From Dehalococcoidia bacterium UBA1141 (GTDB lineage: Bacteria > Chloroflexota > Dehalococcoidia > Lucifugimonadales > UBA3495): a stretch of 15,845 bases of DNA. How positions within the stretch are numbered: position 1 is the stretch's first letter; every line of letters begins with the position of its first letter. The stretch is from contig DCAE01000055.1 of the NCBI GenBank assembly GCA_002311385.1, forward strand, positions 562 through 16,406. The letters are read 5' to 3'. Of the stretch, positions 1 to 7,630 are shown piece after piece. The translations under genes were made by a program, and so were the position numbers. Below the pieces are notes generated by a model. That model had not been told where the DNA came from, ran no database searches, and saw only the letters and a list, made by a program, of their open reading frames with translations.

Positions 1-344
1 CCGGCCCAGTCTCTTGCCTTCGGCCCGGTATATGCTGCCACGCCGCCTTTGGCGTCCACGATTCCAATCTGCCGGTAGTCGGCATACGAATCGGCGTCTT
101 GCATCCCTTTCAAAGCCTGCTCTGCTGATGACCCTGATTCCAGGATTTTCATTCCTATCGGACGCAGCCGCGGGTCAGCGAAGGCTTGGCTGGCAAGAAC
201 CCCGGCCTGCGGATTTATGGCCGGGCAATAGCCGCCTACTCCTAAGGAGTAGGTAGCTATGGCGATGCCCAAAGCGCCGGTGCGCGGGCACTTGGCCAAA
301 ATCGTGAATGTGTGTCGCTCTACGCCAAGACGGATTTCGTCCAT
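1..344 (-). CDS. DUF1028 family protein, N-terminal part (cut by window edge)
   Basis: The minus-strand frame starts at ATG 344 and runs open to position 1, so about 114 residues are visible and the C-terminus lies outside. The translation begins MDEIRLGVERHTFTILAK and continues with CPRTGALGIAIATYS, then GVLASQAFADPRLRPIGMKI, an SAEQAL segment and YRQIGIVDAKGGVAAYTG. This order (TFTI..., G-x-LG-A-A, SQA..., IVD..G..A..TG) is the hallmark of the DUF1028 fold, which is related to Ntn-hydrolases and has no settled biochemical role; some members carry a peptidoglycan-binding tail. The start is supported by an AGAGG-type Shine-Dalgarno about 8 nt upstream. It lies downstream of the acetamidase on the same strand across a 214-nt gap, so co-transcription is possible but unproven. 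That gap (345-558) shows only a small GGACA/TGTCC hairpin at 441-454. Confidence 0.85.
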   Translation of the reverse strand, partial: MDEIRLGVERHTFTILAKCPRTGALGIAIATYSLGVGGYCPAINPQAGVLASQAFADPRLRPIGMKILESGSSAEQALKGMQDADSYADYRQIGIVDAKGGVAAYTGPKARDWA

Positions 345-558
345 TAGCTAACCTCTTTACGGACAATTCTAGGTGTCGTTATCAATCAATGGATTAAGGC
401 CCCGTATGGCCTGTCCACGTCAAACCAACCCGATGCCACAGGACATGCTTGTCCCGATATGCCCGCTTTGGTGGAAGATCCAAGCAACAGACATACTCGC
501 CACTTTTATCAACTAAGGGCAGGCAATTAAGGGCACGCGTTGCCGGAATCAATGGTAG

Positions 559-1434
559 TTACAACGTCAATACAGATGTTGGTATGGCAACCCTTATTGT
601 GTAAGGCGGATGCCCGGCGATACCCGTACGGACATCGGCGGCGCTGGCAATGAGCATTGCGGCACTGGTATAATCGACACCTAACCGGTCTACCATCAAA
701 TCAGCCATGGCGCCGACGGCCATCTTGGTTGCGTCTTCCATGGTCTCCCCTTCTCCCGTGGTCATGACCTCGGATTCGTTGGTCACCACCGGACGGCTCA
801 GAGAAAACTTTTCCTCGATGGTGACCCTGAAAGTCGCGTCGAAAGCGCACTCGACGGCCGAAGCAGTTGCCTCTCCGTCTCCCATGGCCGCATGGCAGTC
901 GCCAATCGTCAGTAAGCCGCCATCCTGGAACACCGGGAGATACACCGTCGCTCCCTTTGTGATCTGGCAGTTGCCCATGCCTCCGCCAAACTCTCCCTTT
1001 TCGTTGCTTGCCCTCGGCCCATCTTTCGGAGCCACTCCGATTCGCCCAATCATCGGTCTCAGAGGTAACGTGATTTTATCGCCGAAGAGGACACCGTTAT
1101 CTGTGATGGTCACTTTGGTCTTTCGGAATTCCGGAATCTTGTCTCCCAACGGTCCTCGTCCCGGTGTTGCGCCAATCCAGCCGTAATCCAACGGAAGAGA
1201 CGCATCTATAACTTCAACTTTTAGGGTGTCTCCGGGTTTTGCCCCCTCGATGTAGACGGGACCTGCCATCGTTTTCAGGGTCTCCATCGCCTCTGCGGTG
1301 GAGTTGGGACCTTCGTAGGTTGCGAACCGGTCGTTGGTCTCCATTACGAAGGTTTCGCCAAGCTGAACCTTCAGGGCGGGAGTATTGTTGGCATCAAAGC
1401 TTTTGACTAACTGATTCTTGGTGACGCGGTTCAT
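559..1434 (-). CDS. acetamidase/formamidase family protein
   Basis: The predicted protein has 291 residues, close to the roughly 300 usual for the FmdA/AmdA family (PF03069), whose members hydrolyse short amides to a carboxylate and ammonia in the cytoplasm. Recognisable features are the early QLGETFVMETND segment, the YIEGAKPGDTLKVEVID beta-strand region, PLRPMIGRIGVAP, GGGMGNCQI and the family signature GDCHAAMGDGEATASAVE. The frame stays open upstream to 1686, but I chose ATG 1434. It has AGGAG 8 nt upstream, and the extra 84 residues are Arg/Pro/Trp-rich and unlike the family. A candidate -10 box lies at 1492-1487. It is divergent from the CLC gene and on the same strand as the DUF1028 gene. 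The substrate may be formamide, acetamide or another small amide; the sequence does not decide. Confidence 0.9.
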   Translation of the reverse strand: MNRVTKNQLVKSFDANNTPALKVQLGETFVMETNDRFATYEGPNSTAEAMETLKTMAGPVYIEGAKPGDTLKVEVIDASLPLDYGWIGATPGRGPLGDKIPEFRKTKVTITDNGVLFGDKITLPLRPMIGRIGVAPKDGPRASNEKGEFGGGMGNCQITKGATVYLPVFQDGGLLTIGDCHAAMGDGEATASAVECAFDATFRVTIEEKFSLSRPVVTNESEVMTTGEGETMEDATKMAVGAMADLMVDRLGVDYTSAAMLIASAADVRTGIAGHPPYTIRVAIPTSVLTL

Positions 1435-1803
1435 CTCAACATCTCCTATTTTTCCCCGTGAAATGGGCGGTGAATTGGGTTCGCATAGTATAGCTCGCAT
1501 TGTTATCTGACGATACCAAACAGTCACGACCCTGACATTCCAACGGGATTGTTCCCTAGCCAACCCGGCGGAAAACAAAATAAATCCCAGCCGTGCTAAC
1601 ATGGTTTTGAAATACGACCACCCAGCGTTTCTGCGAGCGAGGGTTTTGGCCAGATTGGCGGGTTTCGTCTGATTAATCGGATTCAAAACCTAGACTATTT
1701 CCAAAGATTAATAGCACAGAGATTAAAAGCATTTAAGCTGCGGGCCAGGTACGTACTGTCCGGGCAAATCCGCTTAACACCTTCCCCATTCTTCCGGGTT
1801 CTT
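1435..1803. other. 369-nt divergent intergenic region between acetamidase and CLC genes
   Basis: This gap holds no gene I would call outright. It should contain the promoter of the minus-strand acetamidase. Its right half (1600-1803) is an open plus-strand frame continuous with the CLC gene but lacking any ATG, GTG or TTG. A separate ATG at 1601 starts a 23-codon peptide in another frame (MVLKYDHPAFLRARVLARLA...) that ends at TGA 1670-1672. The region may therefore encode the true N-terminus of the CLC protein through a non-standard start or a frameshift, or it may simply be leader sequence. Confidence 0.5.
1487..1492 (-). promoter_or_regulatory. candidate -10 box for the acetamidase gene
   Basis: Read on the minus strand this is TATACT, matching 5 of 6 positions of the sigma-70 consensus TATAAT, about 55 nt upstream of ATG 1434. 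No good -35 hexamer lies 16-18 nt further upstream; TTGGTA occurs at a 21-nt spacing. The call rests on the -10 box and its position alone. Confidence 0.25.
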
Positions 1804-3498
1804 GTGCTTGCGGTGCTTGTGGGAGCGGTATCAGGCTTGGGAGCGGTTGCCTTCCAAGAATTGCTGGACTTCTTCCATACCCTTTTCTTCACCCACCTTG
1901 TGAGTGCGCTGTCCTCTTTCGGTCGCTATGATGTGATTCTCCTTCCGGCTCTCGGCGGAATCGGCGTTGGCATTCTCGTCCAGCTATTTGCTCGGGAAGC
2001 GGAAGGTCATGGTGTCCCCGAAGTCATGTTGGCGGTATCCCGGTTTGGCGGGAGGATTCGGGGAAGAGTTTCCATCATGAAAGCCCTGGCATCGTCCTTA
2101 TGCATAGGCAGTGGAGGCTCTGCCGGGCGCGTAGGCCCCATTGTTCAGATAGGCTCCTCTGCCGCTTCGTTCTTGGGGCAAAGATTTGGTTTGAGCGGGG
2201 ATTGGCTCCGAGTGCTGGTTGCTTGCGGAGCAGCTGGCGGCATCTCGGCCACATTTAACGCTCCAATCGCCGGTGTGTTCTTTGCCTTAGAGCTGATCCT
2301 TCGAAGCTTTTCCGTCCAAAATTTTGGCATCGTCGTGATTAGTTCGGTTACCGCCTTGGTGGTCTCGCAACCGTTTTTGGGCGAATCTCCCGTGTTTTTG
2401 GTGCCAGCATATGCGTTAAACGCAAACTGGGAATTCGGTCTATATGCGCTTCTCGGGGTGTCGGCGGCGGTGTTGGGTATAGGTCTGATCCGTCTGCTCT
2501 ACCTCATGGAAGACCTCTTCGATAATATCCCCAAGTTTCCAAAATTTGCCAAGCCCATGTTGGGAGGACTGGCAGTGGGCGCGATTGGAGTATTTTACCC
2601 GGAGGTTTTTGGCGTCGGATACGACAGTATCGGCGATGCGCTTACAGGCAGCTACACGTTCAACATACTGGTTGTAATAGCGTTGTTAAAGATTCTGGCC
2701 ACATCTTTTACCTTGGGTAGCGGCGGAAGTGGGGGCGTTTTTGCTCCATCGCTATTCATCGGCGCCATGTCTGGGACCGCCTTTGGGAACGCCGCAAGGT
2801 TTATTATTCCGGGCCTCGTGAGCCCCGCCGCCGCCTTTGGCTTGGTCGGCATGGGGGCCGTATTTGCAGGGACCGCCCGGGCCCCGATTACTGCAATCAT
2901 CATCGTTTTCGAGATGACCCGGGATTACGAAATTATTCTTCCATTGATGCTGGCGGTGGTGGTCAGCACGGTCTTTTCACGCTTGCTCAGCCGGGAGAGC
3001 ATCTATACCGTTAAACTCATCCGGCGGGGGATATTTATCACCAGCGCTTCACATGAGCAGGGTGCGGACAATATCCCGGTTGGAGACATCATGGCCACTT
3101 CTTATCCAAGCGTCTACGTTGATTTTCCCATTCGAGACATTCCGGGAAAGTTCTCTAGTGAGGGTGTACACGGTCTTCCGGTATTGGACTACCAAGACCA
3201 TTTGGTGGGAATCGTCACGGCTACAGACGTGGGACATGCGATCAGCAATGGATATGAAGGGGGCCAAGCCTTCGATATAGCCAGCCGTTCCTTGATTACC
3301 GCCTTCAAAGACCAGACTATTTTCGACGTGTTTGGCCAACCTGGGGCCCAAGAGATTGGTTACATCCCGGTGGTAGACCGCGACCATCCTAATTTGCTTC
3401 TGGGAGTGCTGAGGCGGCAAGATGTGATTCAAGCATTTGCCGATGCGGCACAGCGGCGGGAAGCCCACGCTTCCCATGAGATGGGAGAAAACCACTGA
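1804..3498 (+). CDS. CLC-type chloride channel with C-terminal CBS pair; gating Glu replaced by Val
   Basis: This is an integral membrane protein of the CLC family, which passes chloride through channels or exchanges it for protons. Visible motifs, numbered from GTG 1804, are GHGVPEV at 68-74 (helix D loop), GSGGSAGRVGPIVQIG at 102-117, FNAPIAGVFFALEL at 151-164, GSGGSGGVFAPS and DYEIILPLM. Two CBS domains occupy roughly residues 425-550. The gating glutamate of the GREGP motif is Val110 (codon GTA at 2131-2133), and the residue aligned to the proton glutamate of E. coli ClcA (E203) is Leu164. Together these favour passive conduction over proton-coupled exchange. The start is uncertain: GTG 1804 falls inside the first membrane helix, and the frame remains open back to 1600 (...RVLVLAVLVGAVSG) without an ATG, GTG or TTG. 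Family assignment is secure; the N-terminus is not. Confidence 0.9.
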   Translation: MLAVLVGAVSGLGAVAFQELLDFFHTLFFTHLVSALSSFGRYDVILLPALGGIGVGILVQLFAREAEGHGVPEVMLAVSRFGGRIRGRVSIMKALASSLCIGSGGSAGRVGPIVQIGSSAASFLGQRFGLSGDWLRVLVACGAAGGISATFNAPIAGVFFALELILRSFSVQNFGIVVISSVTALVVSQPFLGESPVFLVPAYALNANWEFGLYALLGVSAAVLGIGLIRLLYLMEDLFDNIPKFPKFAKPMLGGLAVGAIGVFYPEVFGVGYDSIGDALTGSYTFNILVVIALLKILATSFTLGSGGSGGVFAPSLFIGAMSGTAFGNAARFIIPGLVSPAAAFGLVGMGAVFAGTARAPITAIIIVFEMTRDYEIILPLMLAVVVSTVFSRLLSRESIYTVKLIRRGIFITSASHEQGADNIPVGDIMATSYPSVYVDFPIRDIPGKFSSEGVHGLPVLDYQDHLVGIVTATDVGHAISNGYEGGQAFDIASRSLITAFKDQTIFDVFGQPGAQEIGYIPVVDRDHPNLLLGVLRRQDVIQAFADAAQRREAHASHEMGENH

Positions 3499-3517
3499 CC
3501 CAGCCTATGTTAGTGGT
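3491..3517 (+). terminator. hairpin overlapping the CLC stop codon, terminator-like
   Basis: ACCACTGAC (3491-3499) pairs with GTTAGTGGT (3509-3517) over 9 base pairs with one G-T wobble, around a 9-nt loop. The stop codon TGA (3496-3498) lies inside the left arm. No T-tract follows, so this is not a textbook intrinsic terminator; it may protect the 3' end of the message or act with the second hairpin at 3532-3554. Confidence 0.35.
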
Positions 3518-3833
3518 CAGATATTCTTCACCTAGTCCTCCAATTTCGGACTAGACTGGATGAGCCAAATGCGATAACCTAGGCTCGAAATGCAGGGGAA
3601 CTGCCAAGGGAATTGGATTGCACTTCCTATTGCCCTTCTTGGCTATCAGATTAGAGACCGGTGGTGGCAACTGGGTGTCGGTTACGCTCTGGCCGCCGGC
3701 GCTGATTAAATCAGGCGCCAATCATCGAATCTGCAAACCAATTGATTTCCGGTTTTATTCCGGGCCAACTTTCAAGCACCCTAACCAGCATCGTGATTCA
3801 GTATCAAGGGCTGGTAAAAACAGGCTTAATTTT
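3499..3833. other. 335-nt intergenic region with three hairpins
   Basis: Besides the right arm of the first hairpin and the second hairpin, this gap holds a third at 3698-3719: GGCGC+TGAT pairs with ATCA+GCGCC with one bulged G and a TAA loop (9 bp). The frame of the downstream small gene is open from TTG 3618 through this stretch, but the translation (MHFLLPFLAIRLETGGGNW...) is not convincing, so I treat 3618-3833 as leader or intergenic. A small structured RNA cannot be excluded. Confidence 0.35.
3532..3554 (+). terminator. second hairpin downstream of the CLC gene
   Basis: CTAGTCC (3532-3538) and GGACTAG (3548-3554) form a perfect 7-bp stem with a 9-nt loop, 33 nt after the CLC stop. There is no T-tract on either side. 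Its placement directly after the first hairpin suggests a composite 3'-end structure. Confidence 0.3.
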
Positions 3834-4076
3834 ATGTCGACTACCTCCACAGAGCCCCGTTGCTGGTGTGGTCACCTAGAGCGGTGGCACAATTTTGCTG
3901 GCGTGTGCCGCTGGTGCGCCAGGCTGGAATTGCGCCGTCCTCAGTTCAACTTTATCCCCCGCCATCAGTTTATGACGGAACTACCCGAAGAGTTGAGGCG
4001 CCGAGCCGCCGACGCTGTTGAACGGGCGTTAAAAACCTTGCCAGGTCAAACAAAACTCGACGAAGATTCTGTCTAA
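3834..4076 (+). CDS. small Cys/His-rich protein, possible zinc-binding
   Basis: I do not recognise the family. From ATG 3834 the product has 80 residues. Residues 9-28 contain CWCGH, a further His 5 residues on, and CRWC, giving the spacing C-x-C-G-H-x4-H-x5-C-x2-C. This resembles a compact zinc-binding knuckle. The C-terminal half (ELPEELRRRAADAVERALKT) is predicted to be an amphipathic helix followed by an acidic tail. No strong Shine-Dalgarno precedes ATG 3834; the frame is open back to TTG 3618, but the cysteine motif and helix are all downstream of 3834. It lies between the CLC gene and the ThDP-enzyme gene with no clear link to either. The patterned Cys/His spacing and natural composition support a real gene. 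Confidence 0.5.
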   Translation: MSTTSTEPRCWCGHLERWHNFAGVCRWCARLELRRPQFNFIPRHQFMTELPEELRRRAADAVERALKTLPGQTKLDEDSV

Positions 4077-4305
4077 GTATCAGCTTGATTTCAGGTATTG
4101 CTACATCTAGCTGCGCATCTTTCAAATTGTTTGGCAAATCGTCAGGCAACCCGTCACGCTGCCTCTCATGAAATCTTGCGGCTAACGGTACCCCCATTGA
4201 CGGATGTTCGGTCCTCAACATAGATTTCCACGTACCGACATATCTGGCTAGACGTTTCCAAAGCACATCAAAATTATCCAACTCGAATTGATAGAGGAAA
4301 AACTT

Positions 4306-5910
4306 ATGGCTGAAATGACCGGTGGACAAGCGCTGATGAAATCCTTGTACCTGGAGGGCGTAAGAGTAATCTTCGGCCTTCCCGGAGTCCAGCTTTATCA
4401 CGCCATGGACGCCCTATATAAGGAGCCGGGCATCCGTTTCATCACAACCCGACACGAGCAAGCCACTGGCTACATGGCCGATGGTTATTCCCGGGCGGGC
4501 GGCGAAGGCATCGGAACCGCTTTGATGGTGCCGGGCCCTGGACTACAGAACGCTTCTGCCGGAATAGGTACTGCGTATGCCGCTTCTTCGCCCATGATGG
4601 TGGTCTGCGGCCAGATAGAGCGGGACATGATTGGCGGCGACCGGGGAATGCTTCACGAGGTAAACGACCAGTTGGAATCAATCAAGCCGGTTACAAAATG
4701 GGCCCAGCGGGTACTGAACCCGACCGACATCCCGGAGGCGGTCCATGAAGCTTTTCGTCAACTAAAGACAGGCCGGCCCCGCCCCGTGGAGATTGAAGTT
4801 CCGCCCGAGACCCTGGCTGAGTTGGCAGATGTGGAACTGAGAGAGCCTGAAGAACCCAAAAGGATTCAGGCCGATGGTGAAAGAGTCGAACAAGCCGCTA
4901 AGATGCTGACCGAAGCGAAGAACCCGTTGATTTGGGTGGGCGGAGGAGCTGTTTCCTCGGGGGCATCTCAAGCTCTGGTTAAAGTTGCTGAGCATCTGCA
5001 GGCCGGGGTCATCGCTACTGCGGAAGGCAAGGGCGCAATCTCGGACAAACATCCTTTGGCTTTGGGTGCGCTATGGCTGCGAAACGACAACATTGCCAAG
5101 GCTTTTGATCACGACGTAATCTTGGCGGTGGGCACGAGGATGGCAGCTCCAAATCTGCTAGGTGGGCAGAAAATCATACAGATAGACGTGGACGAAGAGG
5201 AACTTGGCCGCAATTACGAGGACACTTTCAGTATATTGGGGGACGCCAGAGATACCTTGGAACAGCTTCATGGAGCACTATCTGCTCAAAGCTCGGCTCG
5301 GCCGGACCGCAGTTCTGAGGTAGCGGACCAAAGGGCTGCCAGGGCGGACGCTTCTATCACCAGGGAGCCGCAGGCTTCTCTGCTTGGAGCAGTGCGGGCA
5401 GCTATGCCCGACGACGGTATTCTGGTGGCTGGCATGACCCAGGTGGGTTACTACAGCCGGGCTTATTTCCCCGTCTATGAACCGCGGACTTTCCTAACGT
5501 CCTCTTACTCCGGCAACCTGGGCTTTGCTTACCCCACGGCCCTAGGCGCCAAAGTGGCCCAACCGGACAAGGCTGTTGTGGCGCTGTCCGGCGACGGTGG
5601 GTTTCTATTCAACTCTCAAGAACTGGCAACCGCCGTTCAACACGGGATTAACGCCGTAGTTGTTGTTTTCAACGACAACGCATTCGGCAACGTTATGCGC
5701 GACCAAGTCAACCGGTTCGAGAGCAGGATTATCGGGTCCAAGTTGCATAATCCTGATTTCGTTAAGTTGGCGGAAGCCTACGGTGCCCGAGGATTGAAAG
5801 CTTCCGGTCCGGAAGAACTCGAAGCAACTCTGCGGGACGTGCTGGCTGCCAATGACGCTCCTACACTGATTGAAGTACCCGTGGGGCCGATGCCGACGCC
5901 CTTCGAATAA
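4306..5910 (+). CDS. ThDP-dependent enzyme, acetolactate synthase-like
   Basis: This 534-residue protein belongs to the thiamine-diphosphate family that includes acetolactate synthase, benzoylformate decarboxylase and oxalyl-CoA decarboxylase, which cleave or join 2-oxo acids or acyl units. The N-terminal PYR domain contains VIFGLPGVQLYHAMDALY and RHEQATGYMADGYSRAGG with the catalytic glutamate at 51. The middle domain (about 190-330) includes PLIWVGGGAVSSGA and IIQIDVDEEELGRNY. The PP domain holds the ThDP/Mg motif GDGGFLFNSQELATAVQ at 429-445, ending in NDNAFGN (456-462). ATG 4306 follows AGAGGA by 8 nt and is preferred over an in-frame TTG at 4288. It is shorter than biosynthetic acetolactate synthase and lies beside no small-subunit gene, so a catabolic decarboxylase or carboligase role is likelier than branched-chain amino acid synthesis. 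The GMC oxidoreductase follows after 33 nt. Confidence 0.88.
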   Translation: MAEMTGGQALMKSLYLEGVRVIFGLPGVQLYHAMDALYKEPGIRFITTRHEQATGYMADGYSRAGGEGIGTALMVPGPGLQNASAGIGTAYAASSPMMVVCGQIERDMIGGDRGMLHEVNDQLESIKPVTKWAQRVLNPTDIPEAVHEAFRQLKTGRPRPVEIEVPPETLAELADVELREPEEPKRIQADGERVEQAAKMLTEAKNPLIWVGGGAVSSGASQALVKVAEHLQAGVIATAEGKGAISDKHPLALGALWLRNDNIAKAFDHDVILAVGTRMAAPNLLGGQKIIQIDVDEEELGRNYEDTFSILGDARDTLEQLHGALSAQSSARPDRSSEVADQRAARADASITREPQASLLGAVRAAMPDDGILVAGMTQVGYYSRAYFPVYEPRTFLTSSYSGNLGFAYPTALGAKVAQPDKAVVALSGDGGFLFNSQELATAVQHGINAVVVVFNDNAFGNVMRDQVNRFESRIIGSKLHNPDFVKLAEAYGARGLKASGPEELEATLRDVLAANDAPTLIEVPVGPMPTPFE

Positions 5911-5943
5911 GGTGTTTGATAAATACTGGGCCGGGAGCTTGGC

Positions 5944-7485
5944 GTGGAATATGACGTAGTAATCGTAGGCGGTGGCACGGCAGGATGCGCTCTTGCCTCA
6001 AGGCTATCGGAGGACCCTGAGCGTTCAGTCTTGTTGCTGGAAGCCGGGCCGGACTACCCCGCTTTTCAACAACTGCCGTCGATTCTCAAGTACGGTTGGG
6101 GCTTGATAAACCTGGAAGCCCGGGCCGTCGACTCTCCTTTCAATTGGTCCTTCACGGGAACCGCCACACCGCAACAGGCAAAGCCTATGCCCGTTCCAAG
6201 AGGCAAGGTCATGGGCGGCTCCAGCTCCATAAACGGCCAAACATTCATCCGCGGCGCACCCGAAGATTTCGACACTTGGGCAGAATGGGGAAATGACGAG
6301 TGGTCCTACCTGAATGTCTTGCCCTATTTTCGCAAGATGGAGACAGACCAGGATTTTAAAGACGATTTCCACGGGACCGAAGGACCCATCCCGGTACGCC
6401 GCCACCCCCGGGAAACTTGGCCCCCTTTGCAAGAAGCCTTCTATCAAGCCTGTGTGACTTACGGCTTTCCCGAGTACCCCGATAACCACCACCCAGACTC
6501 CACCGGAATTAGCATGCGGGCGGAAAACAATATCGAAGGCGTGCGAATGAGCATGGCTTTGAACTACTTGGACCCCGTGCGACATCGCCTCAATTTGACA
6601 GTCAGAGCTGGCGTGTCTGTCACGAAAATCCTGTTTTCCGAGGCCAAAGCCGTGGGCGTCAGTGTAGAGAGTGGTTCTGAACAATACGACGTTAGCGGAG
6701 CAGAGATAATCCTGTGCTCCGGCGCCGTTGCCTCGCCCCAGATATTGATGCTGTCCGGCGTGGGACCGAAAGACCAATTGGAACCCCTGGGAATACCGAT
6801 AGTCCAGCATCTCCCCGGTGTGGGTCAGAATATGCGAGACCATCCCAATCTGTCGGTCAAGTTCAGCGCCAGAGAAAGTTTGCCGGATGACACCATTGGC
6901 CGCCGGGCGGTGCGCCTTCGATATACTGCAGAAGGTTCCTCTACCCCCAACGACATGATACTTTCGCCGTCTTCTCTGAACACAGTTATTCCCGAAGGTG
7001 AAGACCCAACTCACACCATCGGTTGCGGACTTTACTTAGCCAAAGGCTCCGGCGAATTGCGGCTGACCTCCGCCGACCCGCAAGGGAAACCGCAGATGGA
7101 CTATAGATACTTGCAGGACCCTTGGGACCGCCAGAGGCTGAGGGAGGCGGTGCGACTGGCCGTACAACTTCTGGAAGACAGCGCTTTCGGCCCATGGGTA
7201 GAAGAAAGACTCTCACCCACCGACGAGGACTTGGCTACCGATGATGCGCTGGACGCTTGGATGTTGCGCACGGTGAGCACGTCCTACCACATTTCAGGGA
7301 CTTGCAAGATGGGTCCCGATTCGGACCCAATGGCCGTGGTCGACCAATATTGTCGGGTGCGTGGGGTTCAGGCTCTGAGGGTGGTAGACGCCTCTGTGAT
7401 GCCTGATGTAGTACGGGCCAACACGGCGGCCACCACCCTCATGATTGCGGAAAAGATCGCTGATTTTATTAAAGTCGGGAAGTGA
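5944..7485 (+). CDS. GMC family FAD-dependent oxidoreductase (choline dehydrogenase-like)
   Basis: The 513-residue product is a glucose-methanol-choline oxidoreductase that uses FAD to oxidise an alcohol to an aldehyde or ketone. It opens with the FAD-binding VVIVGGGTAGCALASRLSED (GxGxxG at 9-14) and LLLEAG. It carries signature 1 (PRGKVMGGSSSINGQTFIRG), signature 2 (GAVASPQILMLSGVGP) and the C-terminal pair of catalytic residues: His449 in SYHISGTCKMG and Asn493 in RANTAATTLMIAEK. The start is GTG 5944 with GGGAG about 8 nt upstream. It is slightly shorter than many homologues (530-560) but appears complete. The 33-nt gap from the ThDP enzyme suggests one operon, so the two may act successively on a hydroxylated or 2-oxo intermediate. 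The particular alcohol cannot be deduced; calling it choline dehydrogenase would overstate the evidence. Confidence 0.9.
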   Translation: MEYDVVIVGGGTAGCALASRLSEDPERSVLLLEAGPDYPAFQQLPSILKYGWGLINLEARAVDSPFNWSFTGTATPQQAKPMPVPRGKVMGGSSSINGQTFIRGAPEDFDTWAEWGNDEWSYLNVLPYFRKMETDQDFKDDFHGTEGPIPVRRHPRETWPPLQEAFYQACVTYGFPEYPDNHHPDSTGISMRAENNIEGVRMSMALNYLDPVRHRLNLTVRAGVSVTKILFSEAKAVGVSVESGSEQYDVSGAEIILCSGAVASPQILMLSGVGPKDQLEPLGIPIVQHLPGVGQNMRDHPNLSVKFSARESLPDDTIGRRAVRLRYTAEGSSTPNDMILSPSSLNTVIPEGEDPTHTIGCGLYLAKGSGELRLTSADPQGKPQMDYRYLQDPWDRQRLREAVRLAVQLLEDSAFGPWVEERLSPTDEDLATDDALDAWMLRTVSTSYHISGTCKMGPDSDPMAVVDQYCRVRGVQALRVVDASVMPDVVRANTAATTLMIAEKIADFIKVGK

Positions 7486-7510
7486 ACTGCGTCCCCACTC
7501 TGCTGCTTTA

Positions 7511-7593
7511 TCACTCTGAACGTAGCGAAGAGTCTCGATGGTCTCGCTACTTTACGAATGAGATTCTTCGTCGCTGCGCTCCTCAGAATGACA
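7511..7593. repeat. imperfect inverted repeat, REP/MITE-like intergenic element
   Basis: The left arm (7511-7536) reads TCACTCTGA...GCGAAGAGTCTC. The reverse complement of the right arm (7560-7592) reads TCATTCTGA...CGAAGAATCTC with 6 extra bases in the middle. The arms match closely at both ends and are separated by about 23 nt. The element fills the gap between the convergent GMC and amidohydrolase genes, where its hairpin could also end transcription from both sides. Repeats with this TCATTCTGA...GAAGAATCTC core are, to my knowledge, dispersed in many copies in Chloroflexota and some other genomes. Only this copy is visible here, so its multicopy nature is inference. Confidence 0.7.
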
Positions 7594-7630
7594 CGGCACA
7601 CCATGCCGAGATGCGTTTAAGGGGTATCCA

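Noticed and set aside
175..366. Minus-strand frame starting at 366
   Set aside because: It overlaps the DUF1028 coding frame in another register; the DUF1028 translation matches a family and has a Shine-Dalgarno.
707..1186. Plus-strand frame of 159 codons inside the acetamidase
   Set aside because: Antisense to a clear family member and of low-complexity Ser/Pro-rich composition.
1435..1686. In-frame upstream extension of the acetamidase to a TTG at 1686
   Set aside because: The added residues are unlike the family, and ATG 1434 has a well-spaced AGGAG; the extension also runs antisense to the open upstream part of the CLC frame.
6025..7014. Long minus-strand frame of 329 codons inside the GMC gene
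   Set aside because: It is the antisense shadow of a gene with complete GMC motifs; its translation is rich in His, Gly and Gln and has no recognisable domain.
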